Source: a bacterium (lineage in GTDB: Bacteria > Vulcanimicrobiota > Xenobia > Xenobiales > JADMJV01). From it: a DNA stretch of 64,000 nt. Of the stretch, positions 8,914 to 19,212 are shown in pieces (positions within the stretch are counted from its first letter, which is position 1; every line of letters starts with the position of its first letter). The stretch covers positions 1,553 to 65,552 of the forward strand of contig JAFEBA010000056.1 of assembly GCA_018266105.1 (NCBI GenBank). Direction: 5' to 3'. Position numbers and translations under genes: made by a program. The notes beneath the pieces were generated by a model. The model made no database searches and had not been told where the DNA came from. It was given only the letters and a program-made list of their open reading frames with translations.

Positions 8914-10289
8914 GCGATCTGGCCCACGACATCAGAGAATACAAGAAGACACCGCGCAGCACGGCGGTCACCTGGGCACTGGTGATCGGGCTGGTGCTGT
9001 TTGCCGTAGTCTCCCTGAAAATGTTCGCGGCCAGCCGCGATGCATCCAAGAAACCCACCACCAAGTCCACACCCAAGCCTGTAGTCACAGTAAGCACGGC
9101 AACGGCCGACTACACCACCATTCCGGACACGGTGGTGGCCACCGGCACGGTGGCGGCCATCGATCCACTGGAAGTGGGCGCGGAGGTCAACGGCCTGAAA
9201 GTGGAGCAGGTCAACGTGGAGGAGGGCGACCGGGTCTATCCCGGCCAGGTGCTGGCCGTGCTCAACCGTTCGCTCCTGGAAGCTCAACTCAGGCAAGCAC
9301 AGGCCAGACTTCGCTCCAGCCAGGCTCAAGTATCCAGGGCAATCCAACCCAATCGGCCTCAAGACTTGCTCAGTCTTCAGGCCGCTTACGAGCAGGCCCG
9401 AGCTCAAACCACTCAGGAACGGGCCAATTTAAGACAGGCTCAGGTCAACCTGGCCAGCTCGCAAAAAACCGCGGAACGCTACAACAAAGTGCTGGACGAG
9501 GGCTTTGTAACCATTCAGGAAGCCAGCGACCGTCAGGCCGAGGTCGATCGAAATCACCAGCTGGTGAACGCGGCTCGTCAGCGACTGCAGGCCAGCGAAT
9601 TCGCCAGCGAGCAGGCTCGCCAGCGCTTGCTGCTGGGACGAGCCGGCGGACGCTCGGAAGATGTTGATATCGCGCGAGCCTCCAGCGACGAAATTGCCGG
9701 AATGATTTCCATGATCGAAGCTCAGTTGGAACAAACCGTGATTCGAGCCCCGGACTCCGGCCTGGTCCTGAAACGGGACGTCCATCTTGGCGAAATCAGC
9801 AGTAGCAGCAAGGCAATGTTCACTTTGGCCCGACGGGGAGAAATGGAGCTGCAAGCTCAGGTGCCGCAGGCCGACCTGCTCAAAATGCGCGAAGGACAGC
9901 AGGCCAGGATTTCTTCGGCCGGCAAGCCGTCAGGCGGTCGTATCTGGCGGGTCTCCCCGCAGGTGGAAAGCAGCAGCCGTTTGGGCACCGCTCGCATCAA
10001 ACTCGACCCGGGCTCTACTCTGCGTCCCGGAATGTTCGCGGAAGCACGCGTGGATGTGGGCGATCACCGCGCCCTGACAGTGCCGGCCGAATCGGTCCTG
10101 GGCGAGGGCGGCGACTACTTTGTATTCAAACTGGACGGCACCACCGTGGTTCGCACTCGCGTGACCACGGGCGTGCGCACCAATCGACGAGTTGAAATCA
10201 CCGAGGGCCTGAAGGCCAATGAGTCGGTGGCGGTGGCGGGGGCGCGTTTTCTGGCGGATGGCGATAAAGTTCGCATCGAGGAAAAATGA
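8910..10289 (+). CDS. RND efflux periplasmic adaptor (membrane fusion protein)
   Basis: 459 residues. A membrane anchor (about 20-40, WALVIGLVLFAVVSLKMFA) is followed by a barrel-sandwich half (VVATGTVAAIDPLEVGAEVNG), a long alpha-helical hairpin (about 110-250), the second lipoyl half (VIRAPDSGLVLKRDV) and beta-barrel/membrane-proximal domains. It links the inner-membrane pump to TolC. The GTG at 8910 overlaps the repressor stop (GTGA) and has GGAGG six bases upstream; longer in-frame starts would lie inside tetR. The next gene starts in an ATGA overlap. Confidence 0.93.
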   Translation: MSDLAHDIREYKKTPRSTAVTWALVIGLVLFAVVSLKMFAASRDASKKPTTKSTPKPVVTVSTATADYTTIPDTVVATGTVAAIDPLEVGAEVNGLKVEQVNVEEGDRVYPGQVLAVLNRSLLEAQLRQAQARLRSSQAQVSRAIQPNRPQDLLSLQAAYEQARAQTTQERANLRQAQVNLASSQKTAERYNKVLDEGFVTIQEASDRQAEVDRNHQLVNAARQRLQASEFASEQARQRLLLGRAGGRSEDVDIARASSDEIAGMISMIEAQLEQTVIRAPDSGLVLKRDVHLGEISSSSKAMFTLARRGEMELQAQVPQADLLKMREGQQARISSAGKPSGGRIWRVSPQVESSSRLGTARIKLDPGSTLRPGMFAEARVDVGDHRALTVPAESVLGEGGDYFVFKLDGTTVVRTRVTTGVRTNRRVEITEGLKANESVAVAGARFLADGDKVRIEEK

Positions 10290-13200
10290 ACATCTCTGCC
10301 TGGGCGATTAAAAACCCGATTCCCTCAATCGTGCTCTTTCTGGTGCTGACGGTGGCAGGCCTGGCCTCCTTCGCCGGCCTGGGTATCGATGAGAATCCCA
10401 ATATTGACCTGCCCCTGGTCTCGGTTTCGATCAGTCAGATCGGGGCGGCCCCGTCCGAACTGGAGACTCAGGTCACCCGTAAGGTTGAGGACTCCATCAG
10501 CGGCATTTCAGGAGTGAAGCACATCACTTCCGCCGTCAATGAGGGGCTGTCGGTCACCACCACCGAGTTTGAATTAGGCACGGATACCGACCGGGCCGTC
10601 AACGATGTGCGCGATGCGGTTTCCCGCATTCGTCAGCAACTGCCGGGTCAGATCAATGAGCCCCAGGTAACGCGCGTGGACTTTATCGGTGGGCCCCTGG
10701 CCACCTATACCATCGCCCGCGACGGGGCCACCATCAGCGAACTATCCTGGGAAATCGATAACACCATCGCGCGCGCCTTGCTGGCCGTGCGTGGAGTGGG
10801 CCAGGTGCAGCGCTCAGGCGGAGTGGACCGAGAGATTCGGGTCAACCTTGACCCAGAAAAAATGGACGCCTACGGAGTCACGGCCGACGGCATCAATACC
10901 CAGATTCGCCTGTTGAACATCGACATGCCAGGCGGGCGCTCTCTGGTTGGTGGACAGGAAGAGTCGATTCGAACGTTGGGCTCAGCCCCGACCCTGGAAA
11001 AGCTGAGCAAGACCCGCATCGCCTCCCCCAGCGGCGGCTGGGTCCAACTAGACCAGCTAGGCACCATCGAAAATGGCTTCTCCGAACCCCGTCAGCGAGC
11101 ATTGCTGAACGGCAAACCGGTGGTCGCCTTCTCGGTGGTGCGGGCCACCGGCTCTAACCTGGTGGATGTGGCCGCGCGTGTGGATACGGCCTTGAAAAAA
11201 CTCCAGGAAACCCTGCCTGCCGGCACTGTCATCAAGAAGGTTCGCACCAACGCCACCTATGTTCTGGACAGCTACGAAGCTTCCATCGAACATCTCTGCC
11301 TGGGCGCGGGCCTGGCCGTGATCGTGATTTACTGGTTTCTGCGTGACTGGCGGGCGGCCGCCATCTCGGCCCTGGCCATGCCACTCTCGGTCATCCCCAC
11401 CTTCTTTGTCATGAAAGCGGTGGGCTTTACCCTGAACAACATGTCGCTGCTGGGACTGGCCCTGGTTATCGGAATTTTGGTGGACGACGCCATCGTGGAA
11501 ATCGAGAACATCGTCCGCCACATCCAGATGGGCAAGGACCCCTATCATGCTGCCCTGGAGGCGGCTGACGAAATCGGCCTGGCCGTGGTCGCCACCACCG
11601 CCTCCATTATTGTGGTGTTCGTGCCGGTGGCGTTCATGGGAGGTATCCCCGGTCAGTTTTTCCGACAGTTTGGGCTCACCGTGGCAGTGGCCGTGTTTTT
11701 CTCGCTGGTGGTGGCCAGGCTTCTCACCCCGATGATGGCTGCTTACTGGATGGTGGATATCCCGGTCCACGAAGAGAAAAAGAGCTGGCTGACCAACCTC
11801 TACGACCGAATTTTGGGCTGGGCCCTGGCCTATCGCCTACCCACTCTGATTCTGGCTGTGACGTTCTTTCTCTTTAGTTTGCTGCTGTCTGGCATGATCC
11901 CCAAGAACCTGATCGGCACAGTGGACCGTGGCGAGACCGTGCTGACCGCCGAGCTGCCACCAGGCGCCAATATCGAGACCACCACGGCCGTGGCCAAAGA
12001 ATTGACCCGCATCTTGCTCAGCCACAAAGAAGTCAAGCAAGTATTTACCTCAGTGGGCTCGCCTTCGCAAAACGGTCCCCGGGCCACCAGTCAGGGGGCG
12101 GTCAACAAAGCCAGCCTTTACATCGTGCTGGTGCCCCGCAACGAACGCAAGATGAGCCAAAGTCAGCTGGAAGAGCTGATCGCACCTGAGCTGCAAAAGG
12201 TGCCGGGCGTGCGCTTCTCTTTTGGCGCCGCGGTCGGTCTCTCGGGGCGACTGACCCTGGTACTGTCCAGTGAGAATGGACCGGAGCTGACCCAAACGGC
12301 CCAAAAGCTTGTGGCCCAGATGCGAGGGATGGACGGCATCTATGATATCAGCACTTCGGCTGCTTTACAGCGACCAGAAATTTTGGTGCGACCCGATTTT
12401 GATATGGCCGCTGAGCAGGGGGTCTCGGTCAGCAGCATTGCCCGCACCGCCCTGGTGGCGACGCTGGGCGACAACGATCAAAATCTGGCCAAGTTTGACC
12501 TAAGCGACCGCCAGATCAACATTCGCGTGCAGATCGACCCCCGTTTCCGAGATGACATCGCAACCATCCGCAACCTGAAAGTGATGGCCTCAGGCAACCG
12601 TCTGCTGCCGATTGCCTCGGTGGCCGGAATCGAAATGGGTCAGGGACCTTCCCAGATCGACCGCTACGACCGAAAACGCAAGGTCAGCATCGAAGCTGCC
12701 ATGCGCCGCGGATATGCCCTGGGTGACGCCATGCGCGATATCCATCGTCTGCCGGTTTTCAAGGAAATGCCCAAGAGCGTGAGCGAGAGTCCGGCTGGCG
12801 ACGTTGAAATTCAGAAAGACATCTTTGCTGGTTTTGCGGGCGCCATGGGAGCGGCCGTGCTGATGATCTACGCCGTATTGGTGCTGCTTTTCTCGGGCTT
12901 CGTGCATCCACTCACCATCATGGTCGCCCTGCCTTTGTCCATTGGCGGAGCCATCATGGGTCTGCTGGTGGCCCGCGAGCCCCTGGGAATGTATGCCCTG
13001 ATCGGCATCGTGATGCTGATGGGCCTGACCACCAAGAACTCCATTTTGCTGGTTGAATATGTGCTCGCCTCCAAGGCTCAAGGCACGGCTCCGATGAAGG
13101 CCATCTTTGAGTCAGGCGAGGCTCGCATGCGTCCCATTTTGATGACCACGGTGGCCATGATTGCAGGTATGACACCCATCGCGATGGGCATCGGAGCCGG

Positions 13201-13336
13201 TGCCGAGGTGCGTAAATCCATGGCCATCGCTGTGATCGGGGGATTGACCACTTCCACTCTGCTGACCCTGGTGGTCGTGCCGGTGGTGTTTTCTCTGCTG
13301 GATGAGCAGCTGGATAGGTTTCGGAAGAAGAAATGA
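10286..13336 (+). CDS. RND efflux pump inner-membrane transporter (HAE1/AcrB family)
   Basis: 1016 residues, the normal family length. It is a proton-driven trimeric exporter of drugs or hydrophobic compounds. The first helix starts right after WAIKNPIPSIV. The proton-relay acidic pair is in GILVDDAIVEIENIV (helix 4), and the conserved Lys is in GLTTKNSILLVEY (helix 10). Two large periplasmic loops follow helices 1 and 7, giving the usual internal duplication. It is translationally coupled to the adaptor before it and the TolC gene after it. Confidence 0.95.
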   Translation: MNISAWAIKNPIPSIVLFLVLTVAGLASFAGLGIDENPNIDLPLVSVSISQIGAAPSELETQVTRKVEDSISGISGVKHITSAVNEGLSVTTTEFELGTDTDRAVNDVRDAVSRIRQQLPGQINEPQVTRVDFIGGPLATYTIARDGATISELSWEIDNTIARALLAVRGVGQVQRSGGVDREIRVNLDPEKMDAYGVTADGINTQIRLLNIDMPGGRSLVGGQEESIRTLGSAPTLEKLSKTRIASPSGGWVQLDQLGTIENGFSEPRQRALLNGKPVVAFSVVRATGSNLVDVAARVDTALKKLQETLPAGTVIKKVRTNATYVLDSYEASIEHLCLGAGLAVIVIYWFLRDWRAAAISALAMPLSVIPTFFVMKAVGFTLNNMSLLGLALVIGILVDDAIVEIENIVRHIQMGKDPYHAALEAADEIGLAVVATTASIIVVFVPVAFMGGIPGQFFRQFGLTVAVAVFFSLVVARLLTPMMAAYWMVDIPVHEEKKSWLTNLYDRILGWALAYRLPTLILAVTFFLFSLLLSGMIPKNLIGTVDRGETVLTAELPPGANIETTTAVAKELTRILLSHKEVKQVFTSVGSPSQNGPRATSQGAVNKASLYIVLVPRNERKMSQSQLEELIAPELQKVPGVRFSFGAAVGLSGRLTLVLSSENGPELTQTAQKLVAQMRGMDGIYDISTSAALQRPEILVRPDFDMAAEQGVSVSSIARTALVATLGDNDQNLAKFDLSDRQINIRVQIDPRFRDDIATIRNLKVMASGNRLLPIASVAGIEMGQGPSQIDRYDRKRKVSIEAAMRRGYALGDAMRDIHRLPVFKEMPKSVSESPAGDVEIQKDIFAGFAGAMGAAVLMIYAVLVLLFSGFVHPLTIMVALPLSIGGAIMGLLVAREPLGMYALIGIVMLMGLTTKNSILLVEYVLASKAQGTAPMKAIFESGEARMRPILMTTVAMIAGMTPIAMGIGAGAEVRKSMAIAVIGGLTTSTLLTLVVVPVVFSLLDEQLDRFRKKK

Positions 13337-14667
13337 AAAAAACTATTTTACTGCTGACACTCTGCCTGCCACTCGCGGCTGAACCCTACAAGCCCCAGAC
13401 CCAACAGGTGGACGTTCCCAAGCCTGTGGAGCTGCCCGTGGTGGCCGTGCCAGAATCGGTGCCCTCCAGCATGGGCCTGAAGGAAGCCATCGAGACCGCC
13501 TTTCGTTACCAATCCAGCCTGAAAGCTTCAGAATCGCAAGTGCGCGCTGCTGAAGGCAGGGTTCGCCAGCAGGCCTCCGGGCTCAATCCCAGGCTGCTCC
13601 TTCAAAGCACCTACAATGAGCAGTTGATCAACAGCCTGGGTGGAGGCCTGGGAGGCGTGTTCTCGGCCAATGGCTGGACCCACAACGCTACCCTATCCCA
13701 ACTGCTGACCGATTTCGGGCACACCCGTGACCTCACCGCGGCGCAAGAGCATGCCCAGCAAGCCAACCAGGCCGCCTACAACCAGGCCAAATCGGATGTA
13801 GCTCTACAGGTCAAGCAGTCCTATTTTAACTTGCTCTCCTCCCAACGTCTGATTAAAGTCCAGGAAGACAGCATCATCAACCGACGCGAGCACGTGGCCG
13901 AGGCCCGCTCACGTTTCAACGCCGGGCTGGGCCTGGCCAGCGATGTAACACGCGCCGAAACGGCCCTGTCTTCCGCATTATTCCAGCTCAGCCAGGCCCA
14001 GACCAACGCGGCCAACAACCGACTGCAGTTTAACTTGGCCCTGGGGCTCGACCCACGTGCCCACATCAGCCTGCGCGAGGAAGAAGAACCCCAACTCAAC
14101 TTTGCCACCACCGAGCAACTCTTTGAACTGGCCCTGGCTCAGCGCCCTGAACTGCAGCAATTCAAATCGCAGGTGGCCTCGGCTCAGAGCACCCTGGACG
14201 CCGCTTATACCACCAGCACCCCCTCCATCAGCCTCAACGCGGCCTACCAAAACCGCCAAAATCCTTCATTCCAAACGCTGGGAATCAATATGGCCATCAG
14301 CTTCCAAGCCCTGGACGGAGGGCTGCAGGACGGCCGCATCACCGAAGCCCAGGCCAATCTCGATCGAGCCAAAGCCGATCTGGAGGGTGCGCAGCAAAGA
14401 GTGCTCTCGCAGGTCGGCCAGGCCTATCTAAATCTGCGCAACGCCGAGCAGCAGGTCCAATCCGCCAACGCCGAGGAAGCCAATGCGCGTGAAACTCTGC
14501 GCCTGACCAACGGGCGCTACAAAGTGGGCCTCGGCACCTTCCTGGAGGTCATTGACGCCCAATCAGCCTTGCTAACCGCTCAGACCAATCGAGTCAATGC
14601 CCTGACCCAGGTCTACTTGAGTCGAGCCGCCCTGACTCGCGCCGTTAGCGGCGCTCCGGCCGAATAA
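13333..14667 (+). CDS. TolC-family outer-membrane efflux protein
   Basis: 444 residues. A lipid-free signal peptide (MKKTILLLTLCLPLAA) precedes two repeated OEP domains with long helices, for example SSLKASESQVRAAEGRVRQQ and RPELQQFKSQVASAQSTL, and a C-terminal YKVGLGTFLEVIDAQSALL characteristic of TolC proteins. It forms the outer-membrane channel for the RND pump encoded upstream, whose stop it overlaps (ATGA). It ends the operon. An 18-bp inverted repeat (TGTAAC..GTTACA, 14683-14700) lies downstream but has no T-run. Confidence 0.94.
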   Translation: MKKTILLLTLCLPLAAEPYKPQTQQVDVPKPVELPVVAVPESVPSSMGLKEAIETAFRYQSSLKASESQVRAAEGRVRQQASGLNPRLLLQSTYNEQLINSLGGGLGGVFSANGWTHNATLSQLLTDFGHTRDLTAAQEHAQQANQAAYNQAKSDVALQVKQSYFNLLSSQRLIKVQEDSIINRREHVAEARSRFNAGLGLASDVTRAETALSSALFQLSQAQTNAANNRLQFNLALGLDPRAHISLREEEEPQLNFATTEQLFELALAQRPELQQFKSQVASAQSTLDAAYTTSTPSISLNAAYQNRQNPSFQTLGINMAISFQALDGGLQDGRITEAQANLDRAKADLEGAQQRVLSQVGQAYLNLRNAEQQVQSANAEEANARETLRLTNGRYKVGLGTFLEVIDAQSALLTAQTNRVNALTQVYLSRAALTRAVSGAPAE

Positions 14668-14791
14668 AGTACCCAAATACCTTGTAACCTTCACGTTACA
14701 TCTGACCCCCGCGCAAGTCGTAAACTGGGGGCGGGAGTTCCAGGGCGCGCGATATGGCCAGACAGGCCGAGGGCTCGCCCCGACCGGGAAG

Positions 14792-15574
14792 GTGCATTCG
14801 TTGTCTCGCCTCTGGTTCTGGCCGCATCTCATCTGTCTGTATTGGATCTGGGGAAGCAGTTATCTTGCCAATCAAAGCGCCCTGGATGGCTACCCCCCCT
14901 GTATCCTGGCGGCCCTGCGTTGCCTGGCCGCGGCTCTAGTATTTGGTCTCTATTCCGGGTTGCGCGGCAGATTTCGCCTCACCCGCTCCGAGGCGGTGGG
15001 CTCGTTGATGGTGGGCGGTCTGCTGCTCGGGTTCGGCAACGCTGGCTTGCTGTTAGCCCAACAATCCGTCAGTCCAGGCCTGGCTTCCATCCTGTTTGCC
15101 TCGGTGGGGGGTTGGGTGGCTCTCTTTTCCTGGCTGCTTGGCCAACCCTTATCGCGCTCTGAGTGGTATGCCATCGGACTCGGCTCGCTGATTACCCTGA
15201 CCGTATCCGCGAGTTCTTGTGGTGGAGCCTCCTTCGGCGGTGTCTGCGCTCTGCTCTTGTCCAGCATCGCCTGGGGACTGGGCACGGTGCTTGCTCACCG
15301 TCTACGCCTTCCTCATGGCCCTGACGCCCTCTGCGTGCAATATTTGGGAGGCGTGGCCTGGCTGATTTTGCTGGCTCACAAGAGACTGGAACACCTCACC
15401 ACAACCCCTCCGGTCTCGGCCACACTGGCTCTGGTTTATCTGGTGGTCGGCTGCTCCGTGATCGGTTACGCCGTGCACCAATACCTTGTGCGCAACGCTA
15501 GTCCGGCCTGGGCAAGCAGCTATGTCTACGTAACTCCGGCCGTGGCCGTATTCCTTCAGGGCATCCTCGGTTAA
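14792..15574 (+). CDS. EamA/DMT-family transporter, C-terminally truncated
   Basis: 260 residues and about nine hydrophobic helices. The start motif YWIWGSSYLANQSAL and the mid-protein duplication (two EamA halves) fit the drug/metabolite transporter family (RhaT/YdcZ-like). Family members usually have ten helices and about 290-300 residues. Here the chain stops at YVTPAVAVFLQGILG, just before the last helix and the conserved GE segment. None of the other frames downstream continues it obviously. The start may instead be the in-frame TTG at 14801. It could be a decaying gene. Confidence 0.7.
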   Translation: MHSLSRLWFWPHLICLYWIWGSSYLANQSALDGYPPCILAALRCLAAALVFGLYSGLRGRFRLTRSEAVGSLMVGGLLLGFGNAGLLLAQQSVSPGLASILFASVGGWVALFSWLLGQPLSRSEWYAIGLGSLITLTVSASSCGGASFGGVCALLLSSIAWGLGTVLAHRLRLPHGPDALCVQYLGGVAWLILLAHKRLEHLTTTPPVSATLALVYLVVGCSVIGYAVHQYLVRNASPAWASSYVYVTPAVAVFLQGILG

Positions 15575-15664
15575 AAAGTTTAAATCCGGCAGAAAGGTGC
15601 ACGCCCCATCCACGAGAACTCCGTGTACCTTGAATAAATTTAAAAACCAGGAGTTGTTTTCTGC

Positions 15665-16285
15665 ATGAATCGGAGTCTCGACGAACGGCTGGCGCGAATG
15701 CGCGCCCATCTGCACTCAGCCATGTTGGACTGCGGTCATTCGGTCGGCCAACTCGCCAGCACGCTGGGACTGGCTTCGGCTGAGCAGCTCAGTGCCTATA
15801 TCTCGGGCCGCGAGCCCATGCCCGTTTGGGTCTTGCTCCGCCTGGCCGAAATCACCGGCAAGCCCCTCTGGTGGTTCTTCGATGAACCGCCCCAAGGCAT
15901 CACGCTGGAGTCAGCCCAAATCGCCCTGCAGAACATCTCTCGGGTGCGACTCTATCTGGAAGCCTTGGAGACGGAATTTCAGCTGGTCACAGCCAAACAC
16001 AAGAACGAGCCCACCTTCACCAGCTATGAGCCCTCGATGGAAGTGCAGCCCCTTCCCCGCAGCGGCGGCGGAGGTCAGGTGGTGGATTTCAGCAAGTACC
16101 TGAACCGCGCCCGCGCGATCCTTTCTCGGGAAACCGACTCGGAAGAGAGCGAGGTCAGCCAGGAATCGGTGGAGATGGTGGCTCAGGGGCTGCTCTCAGC
16201 CGAAACCGGCTGTGCCGTCACCGATATGGTCGAGCGGTTGCGTCGACGCAATCGAGGCTCCCTGGAAGAATCGGTCGAAATCTAG
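15665..16285 (+). CDS. HTH (XRE-like) DNA-binding protein
   Basis: 206 residues. Residues 20-75 form a helix-turn-helix region (SVGQLASTLGLASAEQLSAYISGR) with the WVLLRLAEITGKPLWWFFDE tail common in XRE-type regulators. A Gly-rich linker follows near residue 135, and the C-terminal part is helical and of unknown function. GGAG precedes the ATG at a rather long spacing. An imperfect nine-base inverted repeat (15595-15603 / 15622-15630) lies just upstream and may be an autoregulatory site. Its TAG stop shares the palindrome CTAG with the stop of the convergent sbcC. Confidence 0.75.
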   Translation: MNRSLDERLARMRAHLHSAMLDCGHSVGQLASTLGLASAEQLSAYISGREPMPVWVLLRLAEITGKPLWWFFDEPPQGITLESAQIALQNISRVRLYLEALETEFQLVTAKHKNEPTFTSYEPSMEVQPLPRSGGGGQVVDFSKYLNRARAILSRETDSEESEVSQESVEMVAQGLLSAETGCAVTDMVERLRRRNRGSLEESVEI

Positions 16286-19212
16286 GCGTGCTGGTCGCTC
16301 CAGATCAGCTGGTTACCGCTGGGGCTGGGGCGGATTTCCAGCCGGGTCTCGATCAACTGACGTACTTCGGCCAGATGCGAGACGACGCCGATTACGCGGC
16401 CATCTTTGCGGATCGGCTCCAGGGCCCAGAAAGCCTGATCCAATCCCTCCTCGTCCAGATAGCCAAAGCCTTCGTCGATAAATAACGTCTCCAGCACAGC
16501 ATTGTTGCCAGCTGAAAGAAAGCTATCCGACAAACCCAGCGCCAGGGCCAGGGAGGCCAGAAAGCTCTCCCCGCCACTCAGAGTGGTGACGCCACGGGCG
16601 TGTCCGGACAGGTGATCCAGCACTTGCAGCTCCAGCGCATTTCGCGAAGCCTCCAGGGTGAAACGGCCGCGGGTCATCTGGCTCAGACGCAAGTTAGCAG
16701 CCTGCAACACGCTCTCCATTTGCTGAGCCAGCACCCATTGCTGAAAAGTCACTCCCAGAGCGTTGTCACCCGCGGCCGTCCGGGCCAGGCGGCGTAGCTG
16801 CGCCAGGCGCGGCTCCAGGCTGTGGATCTCTTGCAAAGAGCGCTCATAGTCTTCGACCTGACGTCGAAGTTGACGCAGCTCTTCCTGGGCCTGTGCCACC
16901 TCGGTATAGCCGTTCTGCAACTGCAGCTCAAGGCTCTCCGGGTCGATATCCAACTCGCGCCAGTCCTCCAGGCTTTCGTGATAGAGGGCTTCAGCTCGTT
17001 CCGACTCCAGCTCCAGCCGTTCCAGTTGATGCTGATAGCTGGAAATCTCTGAGAGGATATCCTCCAGGTCATTCTGGGCGTGTTTAAAGATCGGTCGCCA
17101 CTCGTCCAGGTCGGCAAAACCTTGTAGCTCCAGGCGAGCCTGCACAAGCTCCCAGGCCAAACGCGTGCGCTCCCGGCTCAGGTCGATGCTCTTTTTGGCG
17201 GCTTCGGCGGCGGCCGTGAAAGACGCGTAAAGGTGAGTATCGGCGCCAATCTGCAGGCGGTTCTGTTCAATGCTGCGCAGCACCGGTTCCAGGGCCAGAC
17301 GCAGACGCTCTCGTTCGGCCGCCAGCGCCTGGGGGTCGCGGAGTTCTTCCGGCACCAAGCCTCTCCGCTCTTCTACGATGGCCTCAGCCTGGGCCAGCGC
17401 TTGCTGCGCCTGCAATCGCGCCTCCTGCCAGCCCTCCAGCTTGCGTTTCAGCTTGCGGACCCGCTTCTGATCCCGATCTTGAGTCTCGCGGTATGCCTGA
17501 AGGCGCTGCAGATCACGCTCCAACTCGCGCAGCGAGCCGGTGATCTCCTGCAATTCGGCTGTGCTGGCTTCGGGCAGGTCGCGCGCTCGCTCGCGGGCCG
17601 CAACCAGGCGCTCCTCCAGGCGCACCAGCGTGATCTGTTGCTCCTGCTCCTCCTGATCGATCTTTTCCGCCTGCTTCCAGGCCAGGTCGACCTGCTTGCG
17701 CAACTGCTCCAGGCTGATCTGGGCCGGGCTGCCACCGGGGCCGGCGGGCTGGGGATGCTGTTCTGCCCCGCAAACGGGACAGGCCCTGCCTGGTTTGAGC
17801 TGCAGCGCCAGGGCGTGAGACCAGTGGGCCTCCAGCTGACGCTGCCGCTCATGCAGGTCCCGCTCAAGGCCGTCAATCTGAGTCAGGATGCGGTTGCGCC
17901 GCTCGCCAATGCTGGTCAGATTCTGCTGGCAGCGCTGGATGCCGGTCTCCAACTCTTCCTGCTGACGCATCAGTTTATGGTTGTCCCGCAACGTCTCTAA
18001 CTGCTTCTGACGCAGGCTCAGCTGGCGCTTCAACTCCTGCTCTTCCTCGCCAAAACGCACGACCTCATCCAGGCGACGTTCGGCAACCTCCAGTTCCCGG
18101 GTCATCACCTGACCCTCTTCCTCCATCTGGTGCCAGGTATCGCGACAGCGTCGCAGTCGCTCCTCGGCCTGGGCCATGCGCTTGCTCTCCAGCTCGAAGC
18201 GTTCCAGATCTCGGAGGCGCTGCTGAATCATCTCGCGTTGGGCGTGGTCCGCCTCCAGCGCCCCGGCTGTGTCCTCCGGCGAGGTCAGTCCCAGCATCCG
18301 GTCCTCGAGCTCCAGCTCGGCCTGGCGAAAGTTCTCGCGGGCAACCGCCTCGTCTTTCTGCGCTTGCTCCCATTGTTCAACCTGAGGAGCAACCTTGAGA
18401 GCACCCTGATAGCGCCTGGCCTGCTCCTTCAGATGAGCCAGGTCGGACTCGCGCTCGCGCAGACTGGCCAGGTCTTTCTGCAAACGCTGACGCTCCCGTG
18501 AGCGCTCACCAACCACCGCCGCCCGCTCACGGTCTTCTTGCAAACGCGCGCTCTGCTCCTTCCAACGTTCCAATTGGCGAGTCAGGGTGACCAGACGTTC
18601 TTCTTGCTGGCGAGCCTGAGAATGCACTCCCCCCAGATTCTCCCTGCGCCGCCAGGCGGCTCCCAGTTCCTCCTCAGCCTGACTCAGGGCCGTGGCCAAA
18701 GCCTCCTGGTAAAGCCGGGGCGAATGAGTATGAAAGAGGGCTGCCAAAATTTGTTCGCGCTCTCCAGACTGGGCCAACAAAAACTGGCGAAACTGGCCCT
18801 GAGGCAACAAGACCGAGCGGCAAAACTGAAAGGCATCCAGGCCGATCAAGCGTCTCACCCGCTCTTCGACCGCCTCGGCTCCGCTGACCAGAGGCTGACC
18901 GCCCTGCAATAAGCGGGTTTGCCCGGGCCCGCGCTCCACCGTCCACATCTGACCGTCGGCCTGAAAATCGAACTCCACAATCGTGGGCGTGGAGTCGTTG
19001 GCCATATCGTTGCGTAGCTGCTCGGGAGAACGCTCGCCACCCGACGAGACCCCGTAGAGGGCATAGCAGATACCATCCAGCAGACTGGTTTTGCCAGAGC
19101 CCACCGGGCCATGAATCAGAAACAAACCGTGGGCCTGAGCCGGCCGAAAGTCCACCTCCACCCGATTCCAGAATGGCCCGAAAGCCTGCAGAGCCAGACG
19201 CAGCGGTTTCAC
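16282..19212 (-). CDS. sbcC: SbcC, ATPase subunit of the SbcCD DNA-end nuclease
   Basis: 976 residues. It is an SMC-like ATPase that works with SbcD on hairpins and blocked DNA ends. The N-terminal Walker A is HGPVGSGKTSLLDG and the Q-loop is LLPQGQFRQFLL. A long antiparallel coiled coil is interrupted by the zinc-hook CPVC (about 480). The C-terminal ATPase half has LSGGESFLASLALALG, Walker B LFIDEGFGYLDEEG and the H-loop VVSHLAEV. All ATPase motifs look intact, unlike those of its SbcD partner. Its ATG overlaps the sbcD stop. Confidence 0.95.
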   Translation of the reverse strand: MKPLRLALQAFGPFWNRVEVDFRPAQAHGLFLIHGPVGSGKTSLLDGICYALYGVSSGGERSPEQLRNDMANDSTPTIVEFDFQADGQMWTVERGPGQTRLLQGGQPLVSGAEAVEERVRRLIGLDAFQFCRSVLLPQGQFRQFLLAQSGEREQILAALFHTHSPRLYQEALATALSQAEEELGAAWRRRENLGGVHSQARQQEERLVTLTRQLERWKEQSARLQEDRERAAVVGERSRERQRLQKDLASLRERESDLAHLKEQARRYQGALKVAPQVEQWEQAQKDEAVARENFRQAELELEDRMLGLTSPEDTAGALEADHAQREMIQQRLRDLERFELESKRMAQAEERLRRCRDTWHQMEEEGQVMTRELEVAERRLDEVVRFGEEEQELKRQLSLRQKQLETLRDNHKLMRQQEELETGIQRCQQNLTSIGERRNRILTQIDGLERDLHERQRQLEAHWSHALALQLKPGRACPVCGAEQHPQPAGPGGSPAQISLEQLRKQVDLAWKQAEKIDQEEQEQQITLVRLEERLVAARERARDLPEASTAELQEITGSLRELERDLQRLQAYRETQDRDQKRVRKLKRKLEGWQEARLQAQQALAQAEAIVEERRGLVPEELRDPQALAAERERLRLALEPVLRSIEQNRLQIGADTHLYASFTAAAEAAKKSIDLSRERTRLAWELVQARLELQGFADLDEWRPIFKHAQNDLEDILSEISSYQHQLERLELESERAEALYHESLEDWRELDIDPESLELQLQNGYTEVAQAQEELRQLRRQVEDYERSLQEIHSLEPRLAQLRRLARTAAGDNALGVTFQQWVLAQQMESVLQAANLRLSQMTRGRFTLEASRNALELQVLDHLSGHARGVTTLSGGESFLASLALALGLSDSFLSAGNNAVLETLFIDEGFGYLDEEGLDQAFWALEPIRKDGRVIGVVSHLAEVRQLIETRLEIRPSPSGNQLIWSDQHA

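Noticed and set aside
15595..15630. Imperfect nine-base inverted repeat upstream of the HTH gene
   Set aside because: One mismatch and an 18-base spacer give weak support, so it is only mentioned with the gene.
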